Below, piece by piece: positions 23,256 to 31,611 of a stretch of DNA of 64,000 bases. Below the pieces are notes generated by a model that worked only from the letters and a program-made list of their open reading frames with translations, did not search any database and was not told where the DNA came from. The stretch's first letter is position 1, and each line of letters starts with the position of its first letter. Position numbers and translations under genes: made by a program. This DNA comes from Nocardioides iriomotensis (GTDB lineage Bacteria; Actinomycetota; Actinomycetes; Propionibacteriales; Nocardioidaceae), in the NCBI RefSeq assembly GCF_004168035.1, contig NZ_SDPU01000032.1, positions 62,001 through 126,000 on the forward strand, read 5' to 3'.

Positions 23256-24214
23256 CCAGCTCGATGACCGCCTCCCCGGCCACGCACACCGGCCTGTTCT
23301 ACGGCAGCGACGGTCAGTACTCCCGCGAGGTGGGCCAGTTCCTCCGCGCGGGGCTCGAGCAGGGACATCGGAGCCTGGTCATCGCGCCCTCGAGCCGGGT
23401 GGACCTGCTGCGCGCCTCGCTGGGGCGTGCCGCGGCCGAGGTCAGGTTCATGGACGACAGCATCGGCTACGCGCCGCAGTGGAACGCCTACCGCGTGCTG
23501 CTCGACTTCGCGGCCGAGTCGCCCGGCGTCCGGTCGCGCGTGGTCGCGGAGCAGACACTGGCCGCCCGAGTCCCGGCCGAGGTGCTCGACTACCGCCGGC
23601 TCGAGGCGGCGGTCAACCTCGTCTTCGCCGACAGCCCCGTCGACGTTCTCTGCCCGTACGACGCCGGCTCGCTCCCGGCGCACCTGCTCGAGATCGGGCT
23701 CCGCACGCACGCGACGGTCCTGGCCGACGGCGACACCTCTCCGAACTCCCGCTTCGACGACCCGGCCGCGCTGCTCGCCGGCCTGTCCGCGGTGGTGCCG
23801 CCACCCCCGGACGCCACCACCGTCGACTGCTCGGGTCCGGCCGACGTCGCCCTGGCCCGGCGACTGGTGCGCACGCGAGGCACCGAGGTCGGGCTCGATC
23901 CCGAGGTGGTCGCCGACGTCGCCATGGCCGTGACCGAGGTGCTCACCAACGCCCTGCTGCACGGCGCGCCACCCACCCTCCTGCACGTGTACCAGGCGGG
24001 GCCCACCTGGGTCTGCCACGTGCACGATCGCGGTCGGGGGCCGGTGGACCCGCTCGCCGGCCTGGTCCCGCCGACCGAGCCGTCGGACCACGGCTATGGC
24101 CTGTGGCTGGCGCGGCAGCTCTGCACCGCGGTGGACGTCGGCCACGACCGGACCGGCACCCATGTCCGGCTGCACATGAGGGTCCCGCCCGGGAGCTCGG
24201 GCGCGCAGCGCTGA
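23252..24214 (+). CDS. MEDS sensory domain + RsbW-like ATPase (anti-sigma kinase)
   Basis: The 320-residue protein repeats the MEDS architecture (THTGLFYGSDGQYSREVGQFLRAG, then SLVIAPSS and VDVLCPYDAGSLP) and ends in a GHKL ATPase domain with N-box AVTEVLTNALLHGAPP, G1 HDRGRGPV and G2 DHGYGLWLARQL. Proteins of this build are serine kinases that hold sigma factors, like RsbW. The operon has a matched antagonist upstream but no sigma factor within several kb, so the target is encoded elsewhere or is not a sigma factor. Confidence 0.88.
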   Translation: MTSSMTASPATHTGLFYGSDGQYSREVGQFLRAGLEQGHRSLVIAPSSRVDLLRASLGRAAAEVRFMDDSIGYAPQWNAYRVLLDFAAESPGVRSRVVAEQTLAARVPAEVLDYRRLEAAVNLVFADSPVDVLCPYDAGSLPAHLLEIGLRTHATVLADGDTSPNSRFDDPAALLAGLSAVVPPPPDATTVDCSGPADVALARRLVRTRGTEVGLDPEVVADVAMAVTEVLTNALLHGAPPTLLHVYQAGPTWVCHVHDRGRGPVDPLAGLVPPTEPSDHGYGLWLARQLCTAVDVGHDRTGTHVRLHMRVPPGSSGAQR

Positions 24215-24248
24215 CTGGTCCAGCCGGGCCCGCGGTCCGCGCGTCCGA

Positions 24249-24254
24249 TACATT
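24249..24254 (+). promoter_or_regulatory. Putative -10 box (TACATT), leaderless start
   Basis: TACATT is followed by 8 nt and then GTG 24263, without a ribosome site. This fits a leaderless transcript of the CtlX-like gene. Confidence 0.45.
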
Positions 24255-24262
24255 CGCGCCAC

Positions 24263-25294
24263 GTGAGTGCCCAAGCCCCTTCCGCAGTCATCCTGGTCCG
24301 CGCCGAGCGGTTCGTGCCCAACCCGGCGACCGCGGCGGACAACGCCTTCCAGCACGACGCCCCGGCCGGGCAGTCCGTGGACGTGACGTCCGCCAAGGCG
24401 CTGGCCGAGATGGACGCCGTCGCGACCGCTCTGCGGGCCGCGGGTGTCCGCGTGCACGTCTTCTCCGACGAGGACCACACGCGGCCCGACAGTGTGTTCC
24501 CGAACAACTGGTTGTCGACGCACGCCGGCGGCTACGTCGCCGTCTACCCCATGTACGCGTCGAACCGTCGCCACGAGCGTCGCGCCGACGTGCTGGAGCT
24601 GCTGAAGTCGTCGTACCGGGTCCAGGCGATCGTCGACTACTCGGGCCTCGAGCCGGACGGCATCTTCCTCGAGGGCACCGGTGCGATGGTGCTCGACCAC
24701 GTCTCCCGCGTCGCCTACACCGCCGTCAGCCACCGGGCCGACACCCACGTGCTGGAGCGGTTCTGCAGCGACTTCAACTACGAACCGATGGCGTTCGAGG
24801 CGGTCGACTCCGACGGCGTGCCGGTCTACCACACCAACGTGATGGCGTGCGTCGGGACCGACGTCGCGCTGATCGCGCTGGGCATGATCCCCGACGAGCA
24901 CCGTCGCGAGCAGGTGCGTGAACGGCTGACCGTCAACGGCCGGAAGGTCGTCGAGCTCACCGAGCAGCAGGTCCAGGAGTTCGCCGGCAACGCCGTCGAG
25001 CTGTGCGGCCGTACGCCGGACGGTCGGCGTCGCTACATCATGGCCATGTCCGCCCGGGCCCGGCGCAGCCTGCGTCCGGACCAGGTCGCGGCCATCGAGG
25101 AGTCCTGCGAGATCGTCGCCGTGGACATCCCGACGATCGAGCTCGCGGGCGGGTCGGTGCGCTGCATGATCGCGGGCGTCCACCTCGACCGCCGTCCGAC
25201 GCAGGAGCCGGAGCCGCTCACCGAGGCGGTCGAGGCGATCAACGAGGCCCACCCCGTGACCGCCGACGGCCAGGACGTCCTCGTCGACGCCTGA
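24263..25294 (+). CDS. ctlX: CtlX-like guanidino-group hydrolase (amidinotransferase fold)
   Basis: The 343-residue protein belongs to the arginine deiminase/amidinotransferase superfamily. Diagnostic blocks are PDSVFPNNWLSTH, DGIFLEGTGAMVLDH, YHTNVMACVGTDVAL and the nucleophile region ELAGGSVRCMIAGVH with the catalytic Cys. This matches the CtlX group named from citrulline-utilisation clusters, but here no ctl cluster is present, so the substrate (citrulline, arginine or a methylated form) is open. It is cytoplasmic and stands alone, with a likely leaderless start. Confidence 0.85.
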   Translation: MSAQAPSAVILVRAERFVPNPATAADNAFQHDAPAGQSVDVTSAKALAEMDAVATALRAAGVRVHVFSDEDHTRPDSVFPNNWLSTHAGGYVAVYPMYASNRRHERRADVLELLKSSYRVQAIVDYSGLEPDGIFLEGTGAMVLDHVSRVAYTAVSHRADTHVLERFCSDFNYEPMAFEAVDSDGVPVYHTNVMACVGTDVALIALGMIPDEHRREQVRERLTVNGRKVVELTEQQVQEFAGNAVELCGRTPDGRRRYIMAMSARARRSLRPDQVAAIEESCEIVAVDIPTIELAGGSVRCMIAGVHLDRRPTQEPEPLTEAVEAINEAHPVTADGQDVLVDA

Positions 25295-25300
25295 CCGCGG

Positions 25301-25759
25301 CTACGAGCGGCCGTGCTGGCCGTCGGGGTGGAGCATCAGGTCGACCAGGGCGTCGACGTCCAGGTGCGCCGTCTCCGCCCCGGCCGGGACCGTGTCGAGC
25401 ACGCCGCGCACGAACGCGCCCACCTCGCGGGCAGGGAGCATTCCGACGAGTGACCCGTCCGGGGAACGCAGCTCGATCACGACGACCGCGCGCCCCGCGT
25501 CGTCGAGGGACGGCGAGACCATCACGTCGCCCTCGCCCACGGGCTCGTGGAGCCCCCCGACGAGCAGCTCGCGGCCGAACGTCCAGCGCACCGCCGCCGG
25601 GCCGACGTACAGGTCCAACGCCACGGCCCAGGGATCGGCGGGGTCGTAGGACAGGGAAACAGCGATCCACCGCCGCTCGCCGTCGGGGAAACCCAGCCGT
25701 TCCATCGTCAGGTGTGCCTCGACGACGTCGAGCGTGGAGGAGTTGTGGTGGGAGTGCAC
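25301..25759 (-). CDS. SsgA-like sporulation/cell division regulator
   Basis: The 152-residue protein shows the SsgA family core: VSLSYDPADPWAVALDLYVGPAAVRWTFGRELLVGGLHEPVGEGDVMVSP followed by ELRSPDGSLVGMLPAREVGAFVRG. SsgA-like proteins help recruit FtsZ and guide septum formation in actinomycetes. Occurrence in a Nocardioides-like genome would point to a division role without sporulation. GTG 25759 has AGGA about 6 nt upstream. It lies convergent with ctlX and downstream of an XRE regulator on the same strand, 107 nt apart. Confidence 0.88.
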   Translation of the reverse strand: MHSHHNSSTLDVVEAHLTMERLGFPDGERRWIAVSLSYDPADPWAVALDLYVGPAAVRWTFGRELLVGGLHEPVGEGDVMVSPSLDDAGRAVVVIELRSPDGSLVGMLPAREVGAFVRGVLDTVPAGAETAHLDVDALVDLMLHPDGQHGRS

Positions 25760-25866
25760 GAAATGTCCTTTGCTGCTACTTGCGGGTTCCCACGTAGAAC
25801 GACGAGACGCCCCTCATGACTCCCACCTGGACTGCGATTCGTGTCACCGCTCGGCGGTCGGCCCGC

Positions 25867-27450
25867 CTACTCCCGGGCGGCCGCGACGACGTACTCCGGC
25901 TGCTCGGACCACCAGCGGACCGCATCGACCCACGCGCCCGGCGCCGGTGACCCCTCCTCCCCCACGACCTCGTCGAGGAGGCCCTGCCGACCCAGCAGGT
26001 AGGCCCACGCCTCCCACAGGCTCGGCGTGGCCGGGCGGACGTCCGTCATCGCCTCGTGGACGGCCGTGCGGACGGCGGCAGCGGCGGCGCGCCGGTCGCT
26101 CTGCGTCAGGGCGGCGTTGCCGACCGCCCAGCTCGCCTCGATGGCGGCGTCGGGACCGAGGTCGAGGGATCCCTTCCGTGCAGCGATGGCCAGAAGGGTG
26201 TCGATGTTCCCCGGTTGGGCCAGGCAGACCAGCGCCGCCAACGTCTCGTGGACGCGCACCATGTCCCGGGCGGAGGCGGCGTCGACCAGCTCGCTGGTGT
26301 AGGCGTCACCGAAGGCCGGACCGTGCGGCGCGACCATGAGCAGCTCCAGGGCGTGGGAGCGTCGGTCGTCGTTCGTCTCGAGCGTGACCATGTGCAGCAG
26401 CCGCATCAGGTCGGGGTCCTCGGCTGCCTCGGGCCCGAGGCTCTGGCGCAGATGGGCGAGGACACGACCCCGCAGTGCGGCCACCAGCTTCGGGTGCATC
26501 GGGCCGTCACCGGCGACGATCGAGGCGACGGTCAGCTCCTCGGGCGCCATCCGCATCCGTGCCGCGATCCGCTCCCGCGAGGCCGGTGTCAGGGCGAGCA
26601 GCACGTCGGCGGCGCTGCGCCGGACCCGGTAGGGCTGCTCCTGGTCCGTCGCCAGCTCGTGGGCGCGCCGGGCCAGCGCGTAGGCGTCGTCCGGTCCGGC
26701 GCGACGCTCGCGAAGAAGCGTGGCGGTCGCGAAGAGGGCAGCCCTCGCGGCGTTCGGCGAGACCGGTTCCCGCAACGCACCCAGCAGCATCGTCGCCGTG
26801 CCGGGGTGATCGAAGTAGGCCAGCATGGACGCCGCCTCGGCGTACACCTGCGCGGACGGATCGGTCAGCAGGTCACCGGCCACCTCGAGCGCGGCATCGC
26901 GCCCCCGCGGGTGCCCGCTGAGGCGGGCGACGGCCTCGGTGCGGCGCAGGTACGGCGCACCGACGCCGGCCGCGCACTCGGTGAGGAGGCGGCTGAGCAG
27001 GCTGCGCCAGACGCTCCTCGGCGCCAGGACGTCCGGGATCTCCGCGACCGTGGCGGACAGGAAGTCCCAATCGGCCCCCGTCATCACCTCACCGGTGAGG
27101 CAGGCGTCGAGCAGCGGCGCCACCCCGGCCACGCGGTCCTCGGGCAGAGGTCGGGTCAGACGCGGCGTGTGGACACGGGGCCGCTCGTGGCGGTACACGA
27201 GGTCGACGGCCGTGACGAGGTTTCCGACCGGGATGCCGCACAGGTCCTCGTAGCGACGGACGAGGTCGTAGGTCGGCTCGGTGTGCCCGGACTCCCATCG
27301 CGAGACCTGCGACCGGTGCACGGCCGGGTGGACGTCGTCGCCCTGGGCGAACCGGCTCGCGGTCGTCCCGCGGCTGGTCGGGGAGTAGACGCGCGCAGAG
27401 CGCAGCAACCAGGCCGTCCCCGCCAAGACCATGGCGCGAGTATCCGACAC
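25867..27450 (-). CDS. XRE-family regulator with long HEAT-like helical C-terminus
   Basis: The 527-residue protein begins with an XRE-type helix-turn-helix (about residues 15-80; SQVSRWESGHTEPTYDLVRRYEDLCGIP is the recognition part). It continues with about 400 residues of repeated helix pairs (for example VYAEAASMLAYFDHPGTATMLLGALREP and SAADVLLALTPASRERIAARM), typical of HEAT-like scaffolds. It may bind DNA and sense a partner protein. GTG 27450 with AGAGGGG upstream is preferred over ATG 27432. It lies directly upstream of the SsgA-like gene, so it may control that gene. Confidence 0.8.
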   Translation of the reverse strand: MSDTRAMVLAGTAWLLRSARVYSPTSRGTTASRFAQGDDVHPAVHRSQVSRWESGHTEPTYDLVRRYEDLCGIPVGNLVTAVDLVYRHERPRVHTPRLTRPLPEDRVAGVAPLLDACLTGEVMTGADWDFLSATVAEIPDVLAPRSVWRSLLSRLLTECAAGVGAPYLRRTEAVARLSGHPRGRDAALEVAGDLLTDPSAQVYAEAASMLAYFDHPGTATMLLGALREPVSPNAARAALFATATLLRERRAGPDDAYALARRAHELATDQEQPYRVRRSAADVLLALTPASRERIAARMRMAPEELTVASIVAGDGPMHPKLVAALRGRVLAHLRQSLGPEAAEDPDLMRLLHMVTLETNDDRRSHALELLMVAPHGPAFGDAYTSELVDAASARDMVRVHETLAALVCLAQPGNIDTLLAIAARKGSLDLGPDAAIEASWAVGNAALTQSDRRAAAAAVRTAVHEAMTDVRPATPSLWEAWAYLLGRQGLLDEVVGEEGSPAPGAWVDAVRWWSEQPEYVVAAARE

Positions 27451-27667
27451 GACCCCCCCTCTGCAGAGCTGTTGCACGAGCCCGGCGCGCCGCGCAACAC
27501 CGGGCTGTCGCCACCAACCGCCACTCTAGAGTTCCGTTGTCCGGCCGGATGCTCGACGCGTTTCGTGGCGTCGGCTGCGTCGCCGTTCATCAGGTGCGGG
27601 GGACTTGATGAGCGGAGGGGCTGGCCGCCGATGCTCCGGCTCAGCGGCCAGCCCTGCGCGACGCTCC

Positions 27668-27673
27668 TAGCAT
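27668..27673 (+). promoter_or_regulatory. Putative -10 box (TAGCAT), leaderless start
   Basis: TAGCAT is followed by 6 nt and GTG 27680 of the methyltransferase gene. No ribosome site is present. Confidence 0.5.
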
Positions 27674-27679
27674 GATCGG

Positions 27680-28447
27680 GTGGCCGACGACAGAGCCTCC
27701 GAGATCGCGCTGAACCGTGCGCTGTGGGCCGTCCTGAACGAGCGTTTCACCGACGCCGCCGCCGAGGAGATGTGGGCCCGGCCGGAGGCGGTGTGGGGTC
27801 TCTTCTCCGTCGCGGAGCGGGACCTGGGGGTCCTCGGGGACGTCCGCGACCTGGACGTGCTGGAGCTGGCCTGCGGTACGGCGTACTTCTCGGCGTGGCT
27901 CGCCCGCGCCGGAGCGAGCGTGGTGGCCGTCGACCTGTCCGGTGATCAGCTGGCCACCGCGCGGCGGATGCAGCGGCGGCGGGGTCCGGTCTTCCCCCTG
28001 GTCCAGGCGGATGCGGAGCGGGTCCCGTTGGCGGCGGGGCGGTTCGACCTCGTCGTGAGCGAGCACGGAGCGGCCGCGTGGTGCGACCCCGCACGCTGGC
28101 TGCCGGAGGCGGCCCGGCTCCTGCGACCGGGCGGACGACTGGTCTTCCTGACCAACAGCCACCTGTCCGCGCTGTGCGTCCCGGCCGGAGAAGGCGTTGC
28201 CGAGGAACGACTGGTGCGCGGTCAGCGCGAGGCCTACCGGGTGCAGTGGGACGGAGGAGGGATCGAGTTCCACCCCTCGCACGGGGACTGGGTCCGGCTG
28301 CTGCGCCGGGCCGGCTTCGTCGTCGACGCGATGCACGAGCTCTACGCGCCGCCGGACGGCGGGGACCATCCCTTCTACGAGATCGTGTCGGCCGCGTGGG
28401 CGGCCAGGTGGCCGGCCGAGGAGCTCTGGGTGGCCACGCGAGGGTGA
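27680..28447 (+). CDS. Class I SAM-dependent methyltransferase
   Basis: The 255-residue protein has motif I VLELACGTAYFSAWLARAGASVVAVDLS, the post-I acidic end, motif II FDLVVSEHGAAAWCDP and motif III ARLLRPGGRLVFLTNS, the standard pattern of Methyltransf_11/25 enzymes. The acceptor substrate is unknown. GTG 27680 fits a leaderless mRNA. Its stop codon overlaps a GTG in frame with the following GH15 gene (GTGA), so the two may be co-translated. Confidence 0.88.
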   Translation: MADDRASEIALNRALWAVLNERFTDAAAEEMWARPEAVWGLFSVAERDLGVLGDVRDLDVLELACGTAYFSAWLARAGASVVAVDLSGDQLATARRMQRRRGPVFPLVQADAERVPLAAGRFDLVVSEHGAAAWCDPARWLPEAARLLRPGGRLVFLTNSHLSALCVPAGEGVAEERLVRGQREAYRVQWDGGGIEFHPSHGDWVRLLRRAGFVVDAMHELYAPPDGGDHPFYEIVSAAWAARWPAEELWVATRG

Positions 28448-28509
28448 CGCTCGCCGTCCACCGGTTCCGGGGGAGGCCGGGCGCCACCGGCCCTTCCCAC
28501 CCTGGGTGG

Positions 28510-30417
28510 GTGGCACGAAGCCAGGCCGCGGGCGCGAGCCCGTTTCCTCCCATCGCCGAGTACGCGTTCCTGTCCGACTGCGAGACGAGCTGCCTGATCG
28601 CCCCCGGCGGTGAGGTGGAGTGGATGTGCGTACCTCGGCACGACTCGCCCAGCGTGTTCGCGACGATGCTGGACCGCGGCGCGGGCTGCTTTCGCGTCGC
28701 GCCGTACGGCGTCCGGGAACCGACCTCGCGCCGTTACCTGCCCGGCAGCCTCATCCTCGAGACGACCTGGCAGACCGAGACCGGGTGGATGATCGTCCGG
28801 GACGCCCTGGTGATGGGTCCGTGGCACCACGTCGACGAGCGGGCGGCCCGCTACCGCCGGGTCCCCACCGACTACGAGGCCGAGCACTGCCTGCTCCGCA
28901 CGATCCGCTGCGTCAGCGGCAGCGTGGAGCTGTCCGTGCTGTGCGAGCCGGTCTTCGACTACGGCCGAGGGCGAGCCGGCTGGGAGTACGACGGCGCCGG
29001 CTACGGCGAGGCACGCGCGACGTCCGTGGACGACGCCGCGGGGACGACGCTCCGGCTCACCACCGACCGTCGCCTCGGTATCGAGGGGTCGGCCGCGCAC
29101 GTCCGCAGTCGCATGGTGGAGGGCGAGCAGGCGTTCGTCGCGTTGTCGTGGGCTGCGATGACGCCGGCCCGCACCTGGGCCGAGGCCATGCAGAAGCAGT
29201 GGCAGACCACGGAGTTCTGGCGGCAGTGGATCTCCATCGGCTCGTTCCCCGACCATCCCTGGCGGGAGCAGCTGCAACGCAGCGCGCTGACCCTCAAGGG
29301 GCTGACCTACGCGCCGACCGGGGCGCTGATCGCGGCCGCCACCACGTCGCTCCCGGAGGCGCCGGGAGGTCAGCGCAACTGGGACTACCGCTTCGCCTGG
29401 ATCCGGGACTCGACGTTCGCCCTGTGGGCCCTGTACACGCTCGGGCTGGACCGGGAGGCCAACGACTTCTTCGCCTTCATCCGCGACGTCGCGGCCGAGG
29501 ACGACCTGCAGCTGATGTACGGCATCGGCGGCGAACGAGAGCTGACCGAGACCGTCGTCGCCGAGCTCGACGGGTACGACGGTGCCAAGCCCGTGCGGAT
29601 CGGGAACGCGGCCGTGCACCAGCGCCAGCACGACATGTGGGGCGCGATGCTCGACTCGGTGTACCTCCACGTCAAGTCCCGCGACCAGCTCCCCGAGACC
29701 CTGTGGCCGATCCTGCTGCGACAGGTCGAGCAGGCGGCGGCGCACTGGCGGGAGCCCGACCGAGGCATCTGGGAGGTTCGCGGGGAGCCCCAGCACTTCA
29801 CCTCGTCCAAGCTCATGTGCTGGGTCGCCCTCGATCGCGGCGCCAAGCTGGCGCAGCTGCACGGGGAGGCCGAGTACGCCATGAAGTGGCAGGCGATCGC
29901 CGCCGAGATCCACGACGACATCTGCGCCAACGGTGTCGACGACCGCGGGGTCTTCGTGCAGCGGTACGGCGCGACCGCCCTCGACGCGTCGCTGCTGCTC
30001 GTGCCGCTCGTGCGGTTCCTCCCGGCCGCCGACCCACGCGTCCGCGCCACCGTCCTGGCCATCGCCGACGAGCTGACCACCAACGGACTCGTGCTGCGCT
30101 ACCGGGTCGAGGAGACCAACGACGGCCTGCCCGACGAGGAGGGCGCCTTCACCATCTGCTCGTTCTGGCTGGTCTCGGCCCTCGTCGAGATCGGCGAGGT
30201 GGGACGCGCCAGTGCGCTGTGCGAGCGGCTGCTCGCCTACGCCAGCCCGCTGGGCCTGTACGGCGAGGAGATCGACCCCACCAGCGGTCGCCACCTCGGG
30301 AACTTTCCCCAGGCGTTCACGCACCTGGCCCTCATCAACGCGCTCATGCACCTCATCCGTGCTCGCGAGCGCCAGGTCGCCGGTCAGTTCACGCCCGCGC
30401 ACCGGACCGGACGCTGA
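28510..30417 (+). CDS. Glycoside hydrolase family 15 protein (trehalase/glucoamylase-like)
   Basis: The roughly 635-residue protein begins ARSQAAGASPFPPIAEYAFL, the conserved start of actinobacterial GH15 proteins, followed by a beta-sandwich half and an (alpha/alpha)6 barrel. Barrel motifs include QRNWDYRFAWIRDSTFALWAL and, later, EEGAFTICSFWLVSAL with the catalytic Glu pair region, and LGNFPQAFTHLALINA. Members hydrolyse trehalose or alpha-glucans in the cytoplasm. GTG 28444, which overlaps the methyltransferase stop, is an alternative start adding 22 residues. GTG 28510 matches the family N-terminus better. Confidence 0.9.
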   Translation: MARSQAAGASPFPPIAEYAFLSDCETSCLIAPGGEVEWMCVPRHDSPSVFATMLDRGAGCFRVAPYGVREPTSRRYLPGSLILETTWQTETGWMIVRDALVMGPWHHVDERAARYRRVPTDYEAEHCLLRTIRCVSGSVELSVLCEPVFDYGRGRAGWEYDGAGYGEARATSVDDAAGTTLRLTTDRRLGIEGSAAHVRSRMVEGEQAFVALSWAAMTPARTWAEAMQKQWQTTEFWRQWISIGSFPDHPWREQLQRSALTLKGLTYAPTGALIAAATTSLPEAPGGQRNWDYRFAWIRDSTFALWALYTLGLDREANDFFAFIRDVAAEDDLQLMYGIGGERELTETVVAELDGYDGAKPVRIGNAAVHQRQHDMWGAMLDSVYLHVKSRDQLPETLWPILLRQVEQAAAHWREPDRGIWEVRGEPQHFTSSKLMCWVALDRGAKLAQLHGEAEYAMKWQAIAAEIHDDICANGVDDRGVFVQRYGATALDASLLLVPLVRFLPAADPRVRATVLAIADELTTNGLVLRYRVEETNDGLPDEEGAFTICSFWLVSALVEIGEVGRASALCERLLAYASPLGLYGEEIDPTSGRHLGNFPQAFTHLALINALMHLIRARERQVAGQFTPAHRTGR

Positions 30418-30609
30418 GCTCGTTCCGTCTGGTCACGACCCCGTGGCCCCGAGGTGTCATTGTGGGCCGCGGTGGCCGGGACTAGCGTTCCAAGACGGAT
30501 GGCCGGCTCGTCGACCCCATGTCGACGTGCGGCCGCGCCCGGGCACGTCAACGGTCGTCTGTCACCGCGCCAACCGCTGGCGCGGCCGGTGAGCCGAGAC
30601 GAGTCGCTC

Positions 30610-30912
30610 ATGCCGTACGGAATCGTGCACCACTTCCCCGGGGGAACCAGAGAGCAGTACGAGGCGTCCCTCGCGGCCGTCCACCCCGGCCCGGACAAGC
30701 TGCCCGACGGCCAGGTCTTCCACGTGGCCGGCCCGTCCGCCGACGGCTGGACGATCATGGCCGTGCACGACTCGCGGGAGAGCTGGGAGCGGTTCCGCGA
30801 CCAGACCCTGATGCCGGCGATGGAGGCCGGCATCGAGGGCGGCTTCACCGGCCAACCCGTGGAGACCACCTTCGAGGTGCACACGCTGCTGCCGGCACCG
30901 ACGAACGGCTAG
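30610..30912 (+). CDS. Small ABM-like (dimeric alpha-beta barrel) protein
   Basis: The 100-residue product (MPYGIVHHFPGGTREQYEAS, then PDGQVFHVAGPSADGWTIMAVHDSRESWERFRDQTLMPAM) has the strand-helix-strand spacing of dimeric alpha-beta-barrel proteins such as antibiotic biosynthesis monooxygenase-like domains. The frame is open 156 nt further upstream, but the fold starts at ATG 30610. No ribosome site is clear. Function unknown. It precedes a membrane-protein gene by 38 nt and may be co-transcribed with it. Confidence 0.7.
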   Translation: MPYGIVHHFPGGTREQYEASLAAVHPGPDKLPDGQVFHVAGPSADGWTIMAVHDSRESWERFRDQTLMPAMEAGIEGGFTGQPVETTFEVHTLLPAPTNG

Positions 30913-30950
30913 TCGTCCCACCGGCCGCGGCCACGAGGGGACGCGTCGCC

Positions 30951-31577
30951 ATGCCCGAGTCAGCCCTGTCCCGGCTCGCCGGCCCCTGCGGGCTGGCCGC
31001 CGGCGTGCTCATCGTCGCCGCCCAGGCCGTGATGCTCCCGTTCGATCCGACGGACCACGTCGGCACCTCGACAGCCCCGGCGTTCCAGATCGGTGGCGTC
31101 GTCTACCTTGCCGGTTTCGTCGCGCTCCTCCTCTTCGCGGTCGCCTCGCACGGCTGGCACGAGGAACGCTCAGGCACGTTCGGCGTCGTCGCCACGGTCG
31201 CCGCCCTCGTCGGCACCTTCATGCTGGGCGGCGACCTGTGGTTCGAGACCTTCGCCATACCCTGGCTCGCCGACCAGGCTCCCGGCGCGCTCTCCACCGA
31301 ACCCACGACCCTGCTCGCCCTCGGCGCGATCGCGAGCTACCTGCTCTTCGCGATCGGCTGGCTCCTGTACGGCGTCGCGGCCTTCCGTGCCCGGGTCTTC
31401 CCGCGCTGGATCGCCGTGATGGTCGCCGTCAGCGGCGTCCTGGGCTTCAACGCCCTGCTGTCGCCGTGGGCCATACCGCTCGGGCTGTCGGTGCTGTGCC
31501 TCGGCGTCTGGATGATCCGCCCGCAGCCGTCGACGGCCGCCCGGCCGGTCTCCGCCTCGCCGCAACCGCGGCCCTGA
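30951..31577 (+). CDS. Six-helix membrane protein, unknown function
   Basis: The 208-residue protein has six hydrophobic segments, around residues 8-28, 44-65, 74-95, 118-140, 148-168 and 171-188, a short acidic/aromatic loop (GGDLWFETFAIPWLADQ) and a Pro/Ser tail. It resembles uncharacterised DUF4386-like or PAP2-less membrane proteins in layout, but no family can be assigned safely. GAGGGG lies 10 nt before ATG 30951. It is convergent with dnaB. Confidence 0.7.
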   Translation: MPESALSRLAGPCGLAAGVLIVAAQAVMLPFDPTDHVGTSTAPAFQIGGVVYLAGFVALLLFAVASHGWHEERSGTFGVVATVAALVGTFMLGGDLWFETFAIPWLADQAPGALSTEPTTLLALGAIASYLLFAIGWLLYGVAAFRARVFPRWIAVMVAVSGVLGFNALLSPWAIPLGLSVLCLGVWMIRPQPSTAARPVSASPQPRP

Positions 31578-31611
31578 CGGGGGTCGTGCCGTCCCTGCTT
31601 TGCCGCTCGGG

